The position numbers were made by a program, and so were the translations under genes. The notes below the pieces were generated by a model. The model had not been told where the DNA came from, did no database searches, and saw only the letters and a program-made list of their open reading frames with translations. A stretch of 64,000 bases of DNA from Mycobacterium sp. DL440 (GTDB taxonomy: Bacteria > Actinomycetota > Actinomycetes > Mycobacteriales > Mycobacteriaceae): the NCBI RefSeq assembly GCF_011745145.1, contig NZ_CP050191.1:709991-773990 (forward strand), given 5' to 3'. Below, in pieces: positions 53,595 through 62,320 of the stretch; positions within the stretch are counted from its first letter, which is position 1, and every line of letters starts with the position of its first letter.

Positions 53595-54116
53595 TCAAAT
53601 CAGGAATGCCAGGGTCTCGACCGGACCACCGGCGTCGATCAGGTTGACGATCTTGCGGATCAGCCATGGTCCGTCGGGTGAGCGGCGAACGGTGTGAGTT
53701 ACCCGTCCGGCCCAGAAGCGTTGCCGAATACGGTATTCAAACAGGGCGAAATTGGATTCGATCGTGATGATGTCGCGGTCATCTTCGATGACCTCGGAGT
53801 TGGACAACATTCGTCGCAGCACCGACGGCGGCGTCTGGGAGTGCCGGTTGCCGGTGTTGAGTTGAGCTACCCGACTCTTGATCCGCCGCCGGTTGTCGTT
53901 GATATAGGCCAGCGTGGTCCGCGGATTGTCGTCGGGGTGCATGGGGACGCGGTACTCGACCCGGTCGTCGTCATCGGCCCACAGCGCTTCCCACTCCGAG
54001 TAGCGGCCTTCGTCGGCCAGCCGGGCCTCGAGGTAGAGAAACGACAGGATCTCGTCGTCCGGAATCGGCCGCAGGACGGGGCGGACCCGGGGCGAAGTGT
54101 CAGCGGTCACGGTCAT
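53595..54116 (-). CDS. Aromatic-ring-hydroxylating dioxygenase, beta subunit
   Basis: 173 residues, small structural subunit of Rieske ring-hydroxylating oxygenases (SnoaL-like fold). Typical blocks: EILSFLYLEARLADEGRYSE near residue 20 (start of the fold), RVEYRVPMHPDD near 50 and RFWAGRVTHTVRR near 130. The ATG at 54116 overlaps the alpha-subunit stop (ATGA), giving equal co-production as expected for an alpha3beta3 enzyme. Confidence 0.92.
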   Translation of the reverse strand: MTVTADTSPRVRPVLRPIPDDEILSFLYLEARLADEGRYSEWEALWADDDDRVEYRVPMHPDDNPRTTLAYINDNRRRIKSRVAQLNTGNRHSQTPPSVLRRMLSNSEVIEDDRDIITIESNFALFEYRIRQRFWAGRVTHTVRRSPDGPWLIRKIVNLIDAGGPVETLAFLI

Positions 54117-55402
54117 GCCTCCCCGCCGACGACGGCCGCCCACCGGGAGTAGAACCCGCGTTGTGGCGTCTCGGCGCTCTTGTCCCGGTTGATGATTCCG
54201 GTTTCGTCGGTAATGTCGTCACTCACGCCGCGAGCCAGTATCAGCCATTCCGGCAGTTCCGCGGCAAGCCCGGCTTGGTTGCGCATCCCGATCTCACCGT
54301 CATCGGCGATGAGGAAGCCCGCCGGGCCCATCGCACCTTCAGATCGGCGCAGTGTGCGTTCGTTGAGGCCATCCTGGCCCGGAATCAGTACCGCGGTGGT
54401 GTAGGCGATGGTCCGGTCGGGAGCCTGCGGCTCGACGAACATGACATTCATCTCGGCCAGGAACAGGTTCGGCCAGATCAACGTGTGCGGCGGGCCGACC
54501 ACCAGAGCGTCGTGTGCCTGCTCGGGACCGTAGGCGCCTTCCAGGGCCTCCACGTAGCCGGCGAGCTTGGCGCGGGGGATCCGCCCATACCAGACGAATT
54601 CCTCATCGAGCTTGCGGTATTCGTCGCTGTAGTCGATCTCTGAGTGCCCGTTGCCGAGATCGCGCACCAGCACGTCGACCTTGGTGGGGACATGTGACAC
54701 CTTGGCCGGCTTGATCGCGTCATACACCGAGGCGTGTGTGAACAGGGCATGGTAGCCGTCAACGTTGTTCTCCACCACCATCTTCCAGTTGGCGTGGTGC
54801 AGATGCTTCATCCAATTGGCGCGCAGGTCGATCTTGCGTGTGGGAGACAGGTTCAGGAGGCGGTCGATGGCGCGGGTGGCGTTGCCGAGGTGTTCGAGTA
54901 GCGACGGCCCATCGGGGGCGAGCGACGCGAAGACGAACCCGCCGTAGTCGTCCACCCGCGGCGCCTGCGCCAGGCCCAATTCGGCGCGCAGCTCGCGGTA
55001 GGTGTCACCGTAGCCCTCACGCATCGGAACACCTTGCAGTGCACCGGTATTGCTGAAAGTCCAGCCGTGGTATGGGCACCGGAACGAGTTGGCGTTGCCG
55101 ATCTCGGCGTTGCACAGCTTGTTGGCACGGTGGGTGCAGCGGTTGAGTAGCACCCTGACGACGCCGTCCTTGCCGCGCACCACCACGACGGGGTCATGGC
55201 CGATGAATCGCGTGAGGTAGTCACCTGGCTCGCTGACCTCGCTCTCGTGGGCCACATAGACCCAGCCGGTCTTGAAGATGGTCTCCATCTCGCGCCGGAA
55301 GATGTCAGCGGAGGTGTAAACCGAGCCGTGCACGCGATCGGAATGGACGATTCTGCTGACGTCGAAATCGTCGACTTCAGGAGCGGATTCGAGAGTTGTC
55401 AC
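54113..55402 (-). CDS. Aromatic-ring-hydroxylating dioxygenase, alpha subunit (Rieske)
   Basis: 429 residues, catalytic subunit. The Rieske 2Fe-2S site has Cys89, His91, Cys109 and His112 (CTH ... CPYH). Mononuclear iron ligands are His218 and His223 in NVDGYHALFTH, with the bridging Asp215. With the beta subunit it would insert O2 into an aromatic or cyclic substrate. No ferredoxin or reductase gene is nearby, so electrons come from a distant gene, or the flavin reductase plays that part. GTG start overlaps the DUF35 stop. Confidence 0.95.
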   Translation of the reverse strand: MTTLESAPEVDDFDVSRIVHSDRVHGSVYTSADIFRREMETIFKTGWVYVAHESEVSEPGDYLTRFIGHDPVVVVRGKDGVVRVLLNRCTHRANKLCNAEIGNANSFRCPYHGWTFSNTGALQGVPMREGYGDTYRELRAELGLAQAPRVDDYGGFVFASLAPDGPSLLEHLGNATRAIDRLLNLSPTRKIDLRANWMKHLHHANWKMVVENNVDGYHALFTHASVYDAIKPAKVSHVPTKVDVLVRDLGNGHSEIDYSDEYRKLDEEFVWYGRIPRAKLAGYVEALEGAYGPEQAHDALVVGPPHTLIWPNLFLAEMNVMFVEPQAPDRTIAYTTAVLIPGQDGLNERTLRRSEGAMGPAGFLIADDGEIGMRNQAGLAAELPEWLILARGVSDDITDETGIINRDKSAETPQRGFYSRWAAVVGGEA

Positions 55403-55839
55403 TGGTCCTCCAGGGTGTCGATGGCTGGTATCGCGACGTCGCCGAGGCGGCGGAAGCCGATGCTCACCGCGGTACCGATACCCGGTGCGGTGTCCGTGGG
55501 CTGCACGGTCGTCATCACCAGGCGGTGCCCGCTGTCCAGTTCGGTGTCGACGATCGGGTAGGGGATCTGCGCGCGAACCAATCCGGGCTCGCGCCGGTGC
55601 ATGAGGGTCGCGGAGTGTACTGTCCCGCGTAATTCAACTGCGCACCAATTTGTTTCGGCATCGCCGCAGCGGTCGCATATTTCCTGATCGAGTTCGAGGG
55701 GCTGAGCGCAGCCTGCGCAGAACGGCAGCACGAGCTCGCCACGATGGGCGGCCTCGTAGAGCGGCGCCAGCGAATCCCCGTCGACGGTAGGCGCAAGGGT
55801 GTTGTCCAGCAGCCAATCCTGCGTCGTCACGGTGGTCAT
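55399..55839 (-). CDS. OB-fold protein with zinc ribbon (DUF35/ChsH2-like)
   Basis: 146 residues. Zinc ribbon Cys41, Cys44, Cys55 and Cys58 (CAGC, CDRC) followed by an OB fold. DUF35 proteins form stable complexes with thiolase-like partners, as in the steroid retro-aldolase Ltp2-ChsH2. Overlaps both neighbours by four bases (ATGA and GTGA), between the thiolase-like gene and the Rieske alpha gene. Acts as partner of the upstream thiolase-like protein. Confidence 0.9.
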   Translation of the reverse strand: MTTVTTQDWLLDNTLAPTVDGDSLAPLYEAAHRGELVLPFCAGCAQPLELDQEICDRCGDAETNWCAVELRGTVHSATLMHRREPGLVRAQIPYPIVDTELDSGHRLVMTTVQPTDTAPGIGTAVSIGFRRLGDVAIPAIDTLEDQ

Positions 55840-56990
55840 GCCGCCCGCTCCAGCACCAGCGCGGCGTGGTGGTCCAGTCGACCACCGATGCCGCCGACCA
55901 GGGCGACGGCGGCGTTCGGTACCTGGCGTTTGCCTCCGGCGCCGCGCAATTGGATGACCGCCTCGGCCAGCGGGGTCATGCCCTGCAGATAGAAGCCGGA
56001 CAGCTGACCGCCGCCGGTATTGGTGGGCAGGGTCCCGCCAGGGCCGGTCTGGCCGTCACGCACGAAGTCGCCTGCCGGTACTGCGCCGGTGAGACGGTAT
56101 TCGTCGAGCAGCAGCAGCGTCACGATCGAGAACGGATCGTAGAGTTCGGCGATATCGAGGTCTGAACGGCTCATACCGGCCTGATGGAGTGCGTCGTCCA
56201 CCGCACTACGGCCGCCTCCGAACCACGACTCTGCTCCCGCGCGTCGTCGGCGCACCGGATGCTGGCGGCCGGTGCCCCGCACCCGGAGCCGGGCCGGGCC
56301 TGTCGAAGGCTGATTGGTCAGCAGCACAGCGACTGCCCCGTTCACCGGTCGGGCGCAGTCGAGCAGCCGCAGTGGCTCGGCGATCATCGGGCTGGCGTCG
56401 TAGCCGGCCTCGTCGAGGGGTTCGCGGTTGACGGCATCCGGGTTGTCGCGCGCCCAGCGTCGCGCCGTAACAGCAACGGAGCGTAGCGCGGCAGGGTCGG
56501 TGCTCGTCGTGTGCAGCCACCGCTGCGCCAACAACGCGTACGTCGGTACCGAGCCGAGCAGTCCGGAGGCGCGTTCCAATCCGCGGACCCCGGCGTTGCC
56601 GCCGCTCTGCGCATACGTGGAACCGGCGCCCTTGCCTGCGACCAGCGGTGCATCAGCGAAGACACAGAGCACGGTAGATGCTTCTCCAGTGGCGATCGCA
56701 TGGCGAGCGCGTTGGATCATTGCAATGGTGGTGGCGCCCTTGATCTCGACGTGTTCGAGCAGTCGCAGATCCCGGAAGCCACCTGCGGCGGCGAAACCGA
56801 CACCGAGCCGGTCTGGGCGTACACCCTGTGAGGAACCGACGAGGAGCCCGTCAACGTCGGCGCGATCGATTTGAGCGTCGATCAGCGCGGCGGTGCTCGC
56901 CTCGGTGGCCAACCGTAACGGTGTGGCGCCGGGCCGCAGCGACATCGCCGTCATCCCCAGGCCGATCAGATCCACCTCGGACGGGCTCAT
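55836..56990 (-). CDS. Thiolase-like protein, Ltp2-type retro-aldolase candidate
   Basis: 384 residues of the SCP-x/Ltp thiolase fold. There is no Cys at the usual thiolase nucleophile position, and the C-terminal active-site His is replaced by Tyr (LSGFYLQGM), with another Tyr in AELYDPF near 285. These are features of Ltp2, which cleaves a steroid 3-hydroxyacyl-CoA side chain by retro-aldol reaction instead of thiolysis. The DUF35 partner gene follows with ATGA overlap, matching that system. The CoA substrate is unknown. Confidence 0.83.
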   Translation of the reverse strand: MSPSEVDLIGLGMTAMSLRPGATPLRLATEASTAALIDAQIDRADVDGLLVGSSQGVRPDRLGVGFAAAGGFRDLRLLEHVEIKGATTIAMIQRARHAIATGEASTVLCVFADAPLVAGKGAGSTYAQSGGNAGVRGLERASGLLGSVPTYALLAQRWLHTTSTDPAALRSVAVTARRWARDNPDAVNREPLDEAGYDASPMIAEPLRLLDCARPVNGAVAVLLTNQPSTGPARLRVRGTGRQHPVRRRRAGAESWFGGGRSAVDDALHQAGMSRSDLDIAELYDPFSIVTLLLLDEYRLTGAVPAGDFVRDGQTGPGGTLPTNTGGGQLSGFYLQGMTPLAEAVIQLRGAGGKRQVPNAAVALVGGIGGRLDHHAALVLERAA

Positions 56991-57247
56991 GACTGCCCCC
57001 GAGGCCGACGCGCGCCTTGTCCAGGTTCAGACCGGTAGTTGCCGACGCGCAGCCAAGTTTCGCGATCCTCCGCGGTGGCTTGCGTGAAACTCGCGAGTTC
57101 CAGCGGACATAGGTAAACGTGCTCGCCGCTCTCCAAGTCTTCTACCAGCAGGCGTGGGCCGTTGCCATTGACATCCAGCGACACCCGCACGGCCGCGAAC
57201 TCATTCACCAACTCGACGAGCTCGCGACGTCCGGCAGAAGTGTTCAC
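56987..57247 (-). CDS. Small conserved protein of unknown function, 86 residues
   Basis: GTG start at 57247; stop overlaps the thiolase-like start (ATGA). Sequence begins NTSAGRRELVELVNEFAAVR and has a beta-rich middle (VRVSLDVNGNGPRLLVEDL) and a single Cys in VYLCPLELASF. No membrane segment. First gene of the leftward operon, so perhaps regulatory or an adaptor. An upstream start at 57316 would add a hydrophobic stretch without homology. Confidence 0.6.
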   Translation of the reverse strand: MNTSAGRRELVELVNEFAAVRVSLDVNGNGPRLLVEDLESGEHVYLCPLELASFTQATAEDRETWLRVGNYRSEPGQGARRPRGQS

Positions 57248-57399
57248 CTGCCCAGTTTTACCGCATACGACTGTCAGAAGCAATGCAATGGGTGCCGTCG
57301 ATGGGAGATGCAGCACGGGCCGGAGTGACCGGTTTCAGTGGTTATCTACCGGGGAACATGGCACCATTGACGGGTGAGCGGGGGGCCGAGACAATAAGT

Positions 57400-57413
57400 T
57401 GACATGATTGTCA
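57400..57413. promoter_or_regulatory. TGAC-N6-GTCA palindrome in the divergent promoter
   Basis: TGACATGATTGTCA, 25 bases before the hydrolase gene; its first bases also form TTGACA (57399-57404). Matches two sites at 59986 and 60074. Confidence 0.6.
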
Positions 57414-57437
57414 GAAGGACGATGAGGAAGGGTTGAG

Positions 57438-58367
57438 ATGACCCAAGCGCAGGCGCCGCACACCGCGGCCGACGGGAACGCCGGGCAGGATGCCGACAAC
57501 TACCGCAGCATCTGGATGTATCTGAAGGAACTCGAGTTCCGTCAGGGCTTCGTCGACGTCCCGGTCAATGGCGCCGTCGTGCGAACGCGGTACGCCGAGG
57601 CCGGCGCTGGATCGGATAAGCCACACGCGATCCTGCTGCACGGCACCGGCGGGCACTGGGAGACGTTCGCGCCCAACCTCGCCGCGTTGAGCAAGCATTT
57701 CCATTGCGTGGCCATCGACATGGTGGGCAACGGTTTCTCCGACAAGCCGGACTATGACTACGAGATCGCGGTATACGTCGAGCATGTGCTCGGGGTGATG
57801 AACCATTTCGGAATGGCGTCGGCCAGCTTCGTGGCGATGTCGCTGGGCGCATTCGTCGCCTCCGCCGTATCGGTGGGCCACCCCGACCGGGTGGACAAGG
57901 TGATCCTGATGTCGCCGGCGGGCCGGGAAGCCTCGGCCTCGAACATGGCGCGTATTCGTGCCGAACGCACCAAGGCGGTCAACGAGCCGACCTGGGAGTC
58001 GCTGCACGCCGTGTTCGCCCACCTGATCGCCGACGAGGCCAATCGGCTTCCGGACCTGATCGGTTTGCGCCAGTCGATCTACCGGCGTGAGGACACTCGC
58101 AACACCATCGATCGGCTGTTGATCCTGCAGGACGAGAAGGTGCGCAATCGCAACCTCATCCCGGACGACAAATGGCGCGGCATCACCGTACCCGTGATGA
58201 TCGTCGCGTCCGGTAAGGATCACGGCGTGTACCAGGACACCGCGCGCACCATCGCGGAGCTGATTCCGAATTCCGAGGTGTTCGAGATGCCGTCGGTTCG
58301 GCACTGGCCACATTTCGAGGATCCCGAAGCGTTCAACACCGCTGCGGTCGAGTTCCTGACCAGATGA
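57438..58367 (+). CDS. Alpha/beta hydrolase, meta-cleavage-product (C-C bond) hydrolase type
   Basis: 309 residues, like HsaD/BphD/MhpC enzymes that split the ring-opened product of extradiol cleavage. Oxyanion region [12 protein letters not shown] near residue 68, nucleophile Ser135 (VAMSLGA), acid Asp in ASGKDHG near 255 and His in [12 protein letters not shown] near 290. AGGAAGGG ribosome site before the ATG. Overlaps the hydratase gene (ATGA); hydrolase, hydratase and aldolase are the normal lower meta-pathway order. Confidence 0.88.
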   Translation: MTQAQAPHTAADGNAGQDADNYRSIWMYLKELEFRQGFVDVPVNGAVVRTRYAEAGAGSDKPHAILLHGTGGHWETFAPNLAALSKHFHCVAIDMVGNGFSDKPDYDYEIAVYVEHVLGVMNHFGMASASFVAMSLGAFVASAVSVGHPDRVDKVILMSPAGREASASNMARIRAERTKAVNEPTWESLHAVFAHLIADEANRLPDLIGLRQSIYRREDTRNTIDRLLILQDEKVRNRNLIPDDKWRGITVPVMIVASGKDHGVYQDTARTIAELIPNSEVFEMPSVRHWPHFEDPEAFNTAAVEFLTR

Positions 58368-59215
58368 CCAGACCCGATCCCGCTGCGCTCGACGATATCG
58401 CTCGTCGGCTGTATGAGGCCGAGCAGAATCGGACGCCGATCCGGCAGCTGTCGCTGGACTATCCCGACATGACCATCGAGGACGCTTACGCCGTGCAGCG
58501 GGCGCTGGTAGCGCGCAAAGTCGCCGACGGCCGAAAGGTGAAGGGCCGCAAGATCGGTCTGACCTCCAAGGTGATGCAGCGGGCGGTGTCGATCGACGAG
58601 CCCGACTACGGTGCGCTGTTCGACGACATGTTCTTCGAGGACGGTGGACACGTGCCGCTCGGCCGATTCATCCGACCACGGGTCGAGGTCGAGTTGGCTT
58701 TCGTGCTCGGCGAGACGCTGCAAGGTCCGGATGTCACGTTGTTCGACGTGCTGCGCGCCACCGAGTTCGTCACCCCCGCGCTGGAAATCCTCGATGCAAG
58801 AGTGCAGATGTCGGATCCCGAGACTGGCCACCTGCGTACCATCGTCGACACCATTGCCGACAACGCCGCCGATGCGGGTCTGGTGCTGGGCGGGCGGGTG
58901 TTCCGGCCGTTGGACGTCGACCTGCGCTGGGTGTCGGCGCTGCTGCTGCGCAACGGCACCATCGAGGAGTCCGGGGTGGCTGCCGCGGTACTGAACCATC
59001 CAGGCAACGGCGTCGCATGGTTGGCGAACCGTCTGGCTCCGCATGGTGTTTCGTTACAGCGCGGCGAGGTGATCCTGTCCGGATCGTTCACCAAGCCGGT
59101 GTTCGCCGAACCGGGCGATACCTTCGTTGCCGACTACGGGCCGCTGGGCACTGTGTCGGTGTTGTTCGACCGGAGCTGCGCCGGCGGCGATACCGAGCCG
59201 GGTGAGGCCTCGTGA
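58364..59215 (+). CDS. 2-hydroxypenta/hepta-dienoate hydratase (HpaH/MhpD/HsaE type)
   Basis: 283 residues of the fumarylacetoacetase-like C-terminal superfamily. [13 protein letters not shown] near residue 60, [12 protein letters not shown] near 80, [12 protein letters not shown] near 105 (Glu metal ligands) and [13 protein letters not shown] near 235. Adds water to the dienoate from the hydrolase step, giving a 4-hydroxy-2-oxo acid. Four-base overlap with both neighbouring genes. Confidence 0.92.
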   Translation: MTRPDPAALDDIARRLYEAEQNRTPIRQLSLDYPDMTIEDAYAVQRALVARKVADGRKVKGRKIGLTSKVMQRAVSIDEPDYGALFDDMFFEDGGHVPLGRFIRPRVEVELAFVLGETLQGPDVTLFDVLRATEFVTPALEILDARVQMSDPETGHLRTIVDTIADNAADAGLVLGGRVFRPLDVDLRWVSALLLRNGTIEESGVAAAVLNHPGNGVAWLANRLAPHGVSLQRGEVILSGSFTKPVFAEPGDTFVADYGPLGTVSVLFDRSCAGGDTEPGEAS

Positions 59216-59973
59216 ATCGGTGGGTGCAACGAATCGGGGCAGGGCCACGGTTCGGCATGTGGCTGGCCTCCGGCAGTGGTTACGTCGCCGAGATCTGCGC
59301 GGGGTCGGGCATCGACTGGATGCTGCTGGACCAGGAACACGCCCCCAACGACTTGCGGACCACGCTGGACCAATTACAGGTGCTGGCGGGTTATCCCGAC
59401 GTTGACGTGCTGGTCCGTCCACCGTCCGCCGACCCCGTCGCCATCAAGCGGCTGCTCGACGTCGGTGCGCAGAACATCATGGTGCCGATGATCGACAATG
59501 CCGAGCAGGCCAGCGGGGCGGTGGCGGCCACCCGCTACCCGCCCGCCGGTATCCGCGGTGTCGGCAGCGCACTGGCGCGCGCCTCCCGGTGGAACCGGAT
59601 ATCGGACTACCTGTCCACGGCGGACGCATCGGTGTCGCTGACCGTTCAGGTGGAAACGGTGGCGGGGCTGGAACAGCTGGGCGACATCGCCGAAGTCGAC
59701 GGGGTGGACGCGGTATTCATCGGACCCGCCGACCTGGCCGCGTCGATGGGCAAGCTCGGCCAGCCCGAGCACCCGGATGTAGTGAGCGTGATCGAGGACG
59801 CGCTGGCCACGATCGTGGCACACGGGAAGTGCGCCGGGGTGAACGCATTCAACGAGAAAATCGCCCGACGGTATGTCGCCGTCGGAGCGGATTTCGTTCT
59901 GGTGGGAGCCGACGTGGCGCTGTTGGCCCGAGGTGCCGAGCAGCTGGCCGACCGGTATCGCCAGTCGTCGTGA
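59212..59973 (+). CDS. HpcH/HpaI-family aldolase (4-hydroxy-2-oxo acid aldolase)
   Basis: 253 residues, metal-dependent class II aldolase that cleaves 4-hydroxy-2-oxo acids to pyruvate and an aldehyde or semialdehyde. FGMWLASGS at residue 15, [13 protein letters not shown] near 37 (catalytic Asp/His region), [11 protein letters not shown] near 145 (Glu metal ligand) and [12 protein letters not shown] near 168 (Asp ligand). GTG start overlaps the hydratase stop. Last gene of this three-gene set; the next promoter lies in the following 130 bases. Confidence 0.92.
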   Translation: MNRWVQRIGAGPRFGMWLASGSGYVAEICAGSGIDWMLLDQEHAPNDLRTTLDQLQVLAGYPDVDVLVRPPSADPVAIKRLLDVGAQNIMVPMIDNAEQASGAVAATRYPPAGIRGVGSALARASRWNRISDYLSTADASVSLTVQVETVAGLEQLGDIAEVDGVDAVFIGPADLAASMGKLGQPEHPDVVSVIEDALATIVAHGKCAGVNAFNEKIARRYVAVGADFVLVGADVALLARGAEQLADRYRQSS

Positions 59974-59985
59974 AAGATCATTATC

Positions 59986-59999
59986 TGACTATGTCGTCA
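59986..59999. promoter_or_regulatory. TGAC-N6-GTCA palindrome
   Basis: TGACTATGTCGTCA, 13 bases after the aldolase stop. Second copy of the operator-like motif. Confidence 0.5.
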
Positions 60000-60066
60000 C
60001 GATCTGTACGGAGGAATGGTGGGCTACAACTGGCATATATCGCGTCACCCTATCGCCGCAGAGATG

Positions 60067-60095
60067 TTGGTTCTGACGATAATGTCACCTATAAT
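60067..60095 (+). promoter_or_regulatory. Promoter of the ACAD operon with built-in palindrome
   Basis: TTGGTT (60067-60072), 17-base spacer and a consensus TATAAT (60090-60095). The third TGAC-N6-GTCA site, TGACGATAATGTCA, lies at 60074-60087 within the spacer. The ATG is eight bases after the -10, so the mRNA is probably leaderless. Confidence 0.7.
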
Positions 60096-60103
60096 CGCTA
60101 ACC

Positions 60104-61276
60104 ATGGACCTGAACTTCACCCCTGATCAGATCGAGTTTCGTGATCAGGTCCGCACCTGGCTCGACGAGAACAAGCCGACCGAACCTCGCCCCCGCGACG
60201 ACTCGGGCATCCGCGATTACGATCTGGCCTGGCAGCGCACCCAATGGGAGGGCGGTTGGGCGGGAATCGCCTGGCCGACCGAATACGGTGGTAAGGGCTT
60301 GACCCTGCTGCAGCAGCTCATCTGGTACGAGGAGTACGCCGCCAGGGGATTTCCCGGTATCGACGCCTGCTTCGTCGGACTCTCGCATGCCGGACCAACC
60401 TTGATCACCCGGGCCACCGACGAACAGAAGTCGTTCCATCTTCCGAAAATCCTTCGGGGCGAAGTGCTCTGGTGTCAGGGCTTCTCCGAGCCGGACGCCG
60501 GGTCGGATCTGGCCGCACTCCGCACCAGGGCAGTGATCGATGGTGACCATCTGGTGGTCTCCGGGCAGAAGTTGTGGACGAGCTTCGCCACGATCTCCGA
60601 CTACCAGGAACTCTTGGTACGCACCGACAACACCGGCAGCAAGCACAAGGGCATTACCTGGGTCATCTGCGATATGAAGACGCCAGGGATCGACATCCGC
60701 CCGATCGAGACGATCGAGGGCAGTGCGGAATTCTGCGAGGTCTTCTACGACGACGTCCGGATCCCACTGTCCAACGTGGTCGGCGACGTCGGTGCGGGCT
60801 GGTCCGTCGCGATGGCCACGTTGTCGTTCGAGCGGGGTACCGCCTTCACCGCCAACCAGGTTCGGCTGGCCAAGATCATCGAAGACCTCATCGACTATGC
60901 GCGCGATCACGTCGGCCCCGACGGTCGCAGACCCGCGATCGCCGACGACGAGATCGCGCGGCGGTTGGCGCATGCGCGGGCGTCGGTGGCCTCGCTACGG
61001 GCGCTGACCTACACCAACATCTGCGAGGCGTTGAAGACCGAAACTCCTGGACCCCGCGGCTCCATCGTCAAGCTGATGTATGCCGAGTTGGCCAAGCAGA
61101 TCGGCAAATTGGCGATGGATGTCATTGGCCCAGCCTCCAGCCGCCATTCCTCGCGATGGGACGTCGACGGGTGGGTGGGGTACTACTACTACAGCTTCTC
61201 CCAGGCCATCGGCGGCGGCACTTCGGAGATCCAGCGCAATATCGTGGGCGAGCGGGTGTTGGGGCTGCCCCGATGA
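60104..61276 (+). CDS. Acyl-CoA dehydrogenase, alpha-type (FadE28-like)
   Basis: 390 residues. Blocks: GGWAGIAWPTEYGGKGL near residue 48, QGFSEPDAGSDLAALRT near 125, GQKLWTSFATISD near 155 and GGGTSEIQRNIVGERVLGLPR-type end. Followed by a shorter ACAD gene after 21 bases. This long-plus-short arrangement is that of heteromeric alpha2beta2 dehydrogenases of steroid catabolism (for example FadE28-FadE29), where both chains make the FAD site. Probably leaderless. Confidence 0.9.
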   Translation: MDLNFTPDQIEFRDQVRTWLDENKPTEPRPRDDSGIRDYDLAWQRTQWEGGWAGIAWPTEYGGKGLTLLQQLIWYEEYAARGFPGIDACFVGLSHAGPTLITRATDEQKSFHLPKILRGEVLWCQGFSEPDAGSDLAALRTRAVIDGDHLVVSGQKLWTSFATISDYQELLVRTDNTGSKHKGITWVICDMKTPGIDIRPIETIEGSAEFCEVFYDDVRIPLSNVVGDVGAGWSVAMATLSFERGTAFTANQVRLAKIIEDLIDYARDHVGPDGRRPAIADDEIARRLAHARASVASLRALTYTNICEALKTETPGPRGSIVKLMYAELAKQIGKLAMDVIGPASSRHSSRWDVDGWVGYYYYSFSQAIGGGTSEIQRNIVGERVLGLPR

Positions 61277-61297
61277 ACGATCAGTCAGGAGGCGGGC

Positions 61298-62320
61298 GTG
61301 GACCTGTTACCAGGAGCTGAACAGCTCGAAATCGTGGCAGCGGCAGGGGAGTTCCTCGCCGAACGGATGCCCGTCGAACGCATCCGTGCCGACCGGTACG
61401 CGGAAACATCAGTGCCCGAGCAACTCTGGCGCGAGGGCGCAGAGATGGGTCTGCTCACTCTCGGACTCGACGAGGAGTTCGGTGGGTCTGGCCGGCCATT
61501 TGACGACGAGGTGCTGTTGTTCGTCGAGCTCGGTAAGCGCCTCGCACCCGGCCCGTTCCTCGCCTGCACGTTGGCTGCCCGGGTGGCCGCGCGCTGCGGG
61601 GACGTGGAGTTGGCGACCCAGATCGGGGAAGGGCGCGCCCTGGTGGCGCTCGCCGTGCTGCGTGGCGACGGTGAAGTCCGGCCCATCAAAGGCACCTTCG
61701 ACGTGTTCGAACCAGCCGGTGCCTCCCACGCACTCGTGGTTGCCCGCAGCGGGGCTGCACTCATCGGCATCGAGTCGCTCGGCGAACTGACGCCGCTCGT
61801 GGCCGCCGACCCCGGCACCCGAATCGCCACCGCCACCGTCGAATCGGCCGAGCCTCGGTACTGGCTGCCCGCCGACGACGAGTGGATCTGGGGGCGGGCC
61901 ATGGTGCTGACGGCGGCGGTCCTCGCCGGCCTGGCTGCCGCGGCGGGCGCCTCGGCGACCGAACATGCCAAGACACGCGAGCAGTTCGGTAAGCCGATCG
62001 GTGTGCATCAGGCCATCAAACACGCCTGCGTCGATATGGAGATCGCCGCCGAGGCCGCACAGGCGCAGACGTTCTTCGCTGCGATCGCGCTGGCCGACGG
62101 CCGTGCCGATGCGCTCTTGCAGGTGCTCTCGGCAGTGACTGTCGCCGGCTCGGCGGCTGTCGACAACGCCGCTGCCGGCATCCAGGTGTTCGGCGGTATG
62201 GGCTACACCTTCGAGAACGACATGCACCTGTATCTGAAACGTGCGCACGTGTTCCGGCATCTGTTTGCCGAGCCCACCGAGGTGCTGGCCGAGTTGCTGG
62301 TGCAGGATCGCGCCCAGTGA
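61298..62320 (+). CDS. Acyl-CoA dehydrogenase, short beta-type chain
   Basis: 340 residues, GTG start with AGGAGG upstream. N-terminal EQLEIVAAAGEFLAERMPVER, middle LFVELGKRLAPGPFLACTLA, C-terminal REQFGKPIGVHQAIKHACVDM and QVFGGMGYTFENDMHLYLKRA. The region around the substrate/FAD stacking loop is shorter than in one-chain ACADs. Likely partner of the preceding protein. Overlaps the thiolase-like gene by four bases (GTGA). Confidence 0.88.
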   Translation: MDLLPGAEQLEIVAAAGEFLAERMPVERIRADRYAETSVPEQLWREGAEMGLLTLGLDEEFGGSGRPFDDEVLLFVELGKRLAPGPFLACTLAARVAARCGDVELATQIGEGRALVALAVLRGDGEVRPIKGTFDVFEPAGASHALVVARSGAALIGIESLGELTPLVAADPGTRIATATVESAEPRYWLPADDEWIWGRAMVLTAAVLAGLAAAAGASATEHAKTREQFGKPIGVHQAIKHACVDMEIAAEAAQAQTFFAAIALADGRADALLQVLSAVTVAGSAAVDNAAAGIQVFGGMGYTFENDMHLYLKRAHVFRHLFAEPTEVLAELLVQDRAQ

